Of a DNA stretch of 64,000 nucleotides, positions 63,188 through 64,000 are shown one piece after another; the stretch's first letter is position 1; each line of letters begins with the position of its first letter. The translations under genes were made by a program, and so were the position numbers. The stretch covers positions 124,001 through 188,000 of the forward strand of contig NZ_JAUSYD010000001.1 in NCBI RefSeq assembly GCF_030816615.1, in the 5' to 3' direction. The notes below the pieces were generated by a model that ran no database searches, was not told the DNA's origin, and saw only the letters and a list, made by a program, of their open reading frames with translations. This DNA comes from Streptomyces sp. B1I3. GTDB taxonomy: Bacteria; Actinomycetota; Actinomycetes; Streptomycetales; Streptomycetaceae.

Positions 63188-63189
63188 GC

Positions 63190-64000
63190 CCCGCCCTTCC
63201 TGGACGGCGTCGACCGGGAACTGGTCGCCCTGCGGATACGACCCATCATCAGCTGGGCTATGCCCTCCAGATGTGCACGGTCCGCTATGTCGGGCTGTTG
63301 CTGGAGGACCCCATCGCGGCGCCGTGGCCAGTGGTCGGCCACCTGGCCGCGCAGCTCGGGATCGAGAAACCGTCGTGCGTGAAGCGGTACGCCGAGCGGC
63401 TGAAGGCGGCGTTCGAGCACGCGTGGGATCCGGGGCGCCTACGGGTAGCACCCGTACGACAATCCGGAGTGGTCGACCAGGCTGTGGGCCGGCTGCGCCG
63501 GAGCCGGATGCTGGCTGCCGGGTGTCTCGGTGCCGGCCCGGCAGGTGCTGCCCGAGGTCCGCGGAATCGCGGAGAAGCCGATGCACGTCGCCGTGGCCGG
63601 GGCGGCGCACCGCGCTATCCCGTCCCCGTCGGCGGCCCTGGTGGCCACCCTGTGCGTGCCGGACGGCAGCCGGTACTCGGAGCTGGAGCGGCTGCACCGG
63701 CCGCCGAACCGGACGACGGGCACGGCCTTCGCTCGGTCCCTGGAGCGGGTCGACGAGATCGGCGCGTTCCACCTGGCCCGTTGAAGCTGCCGCAGATCCC
63801 GCCGAACCGGCTCCCGGCGCCGGCCCGGTACGGGCTGAGGTCCAGGTCCGCGAGCCTGGAGCAGGCTGCGGAGCCCCAGCGCACGGCGATGTTCACCACC
63901 GTGATGCGCCACTGGAGACCAAGGCGATCGACGAGGCGCTGGATCTGTTCTCCGTGCTGATGGTGACGAAGCTGATGAAGGACCTTCCCTCCTCCCTGGT
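63190..64000 (+). pseudogene. Tn3-family transposase, N-terminal part, frameshifted (runs off right edge)
   Basis: The plus strand carries the N-terminal (DUF4158) region of a Tn3 transposase: LGYALQMCTVRYVGLLLEDP, VVGHLAAQLGIEKPSCVKRY, LPEVRGIAEKPMHVAVAGAA, SRYSELERLHRPPNRTTGTA, RSLERVDEIGAFHLARLKLP and, at the edge, AIDEALDLFSVLMVTKLMKD. At least three frame changes (near 63275, 63440-63530 and 63910) and no start codon make it inactive within this window. Confidence 0.75.

Overview
The window is very GC-rich, with mostly GTG/ATG starts, purine-rich ribosome sites and long runs of 4-nt start/stop overlaps. The gene families (tendamistat-type amylase inhibitor, NRPS operon, Tat phospholipase C, many IS4/IS5/IS630/ISL3/Tn3 relics) fit a Streptomyces or close relative. 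The left third is an intact-looking natural product cluster; the remainder resembles accessory chromosome-arm DNA full of decayed mobile elements. This assignment is inference from content, not a database result.

Region 1 (1-22.8 kb): a nonribosomal peptide cluster built around an amino-group carrier protein (AmCP, LysW-like). The first gene of the long minus-strand operon encodes the AmCP (22645-22809). It is followed by an MFS exporter, three NRPS genes (A-T-C-A-T, then C-A-T, then C-A-T-TE), a split transketolase, an Asp/Asn-hydroxylase-like dioxygenase and a GNAT. A second minus-strand operon (3596 to beyond base 1) encodes a beta-sandwich-like unknown, a BtrH-like protein, a DegT/sugar-type aminotransferase and the LysX-type ATP-grasp ligase that loads AmCPs. 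Between them a plus-strand pair encodes a sulfotransferase and an arginase-like protein with altered metal ligands. AmCP, LysX, transketolase, sugar-type aminotransferase and sulfotransferase together are known from pathways to azabicyclic or diaminodihydroxyheptanoate-type amino acids (vazabitide, ficellomycin, azinomycin). The kinase and reductase (LysZ/LysY-type) of such a pathway are not in the window and may lie to its left. The assembly line should build about four residues: a Leu-like first residue, two residues of unknown identity and a terminal serine, released by a thioesterase whose nucleophile is Cys.

Region 2 (23-36.4 kb): IS4, IS982 and IS5-type transposase relics, a lantibiotic dehydratase fragment and a helicase fragment, interspersed with genes that look functional: an atypical LuxR-type response regulator, a DinB protein, a lipoprotein, a dihydrofolate-reductase-like protein, a Tat-exported phospholipase C (frameshifted near its end), a small secreted protein with a duplicated motif, and a tendamistat-like alpha-amylase inhibitor beside a GH12 relic.

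Region 3 (36.5-48.9 kb): a membrane protein, a 41-residue peptide gene translationally coupled to an ABC exporter, a decayed integrase-like gene, an NHL-repeat/lectin fusion, two secreted proteins, a cold-shock-like protein, and relics of a serine recombinase, a Tn3 transposase, an IS transposase and a NUDIX gene.

Region 4 (49-64 kb): nested transposons. An IS630-family element (49826-52516) with 28-bp inverted ends and a TA duplication carries a TPR passenger gene and has split a small host gene that can be rejoined exactly. Beside it an IS5-family element (52871-54327) with a CTAG duplication carries a DUF4288 passenger and sits inside an older IS5 relic. Then follow a macrodomain protein, a cupin, IS3/ISL3/IS630/MFS relics, a second cold-shock-like protein, a CxxC/HNH-like protein, MerR and LysR regulators, a SnoaL-like protein and the broken start of a Tn3 transposase running off the right edge.
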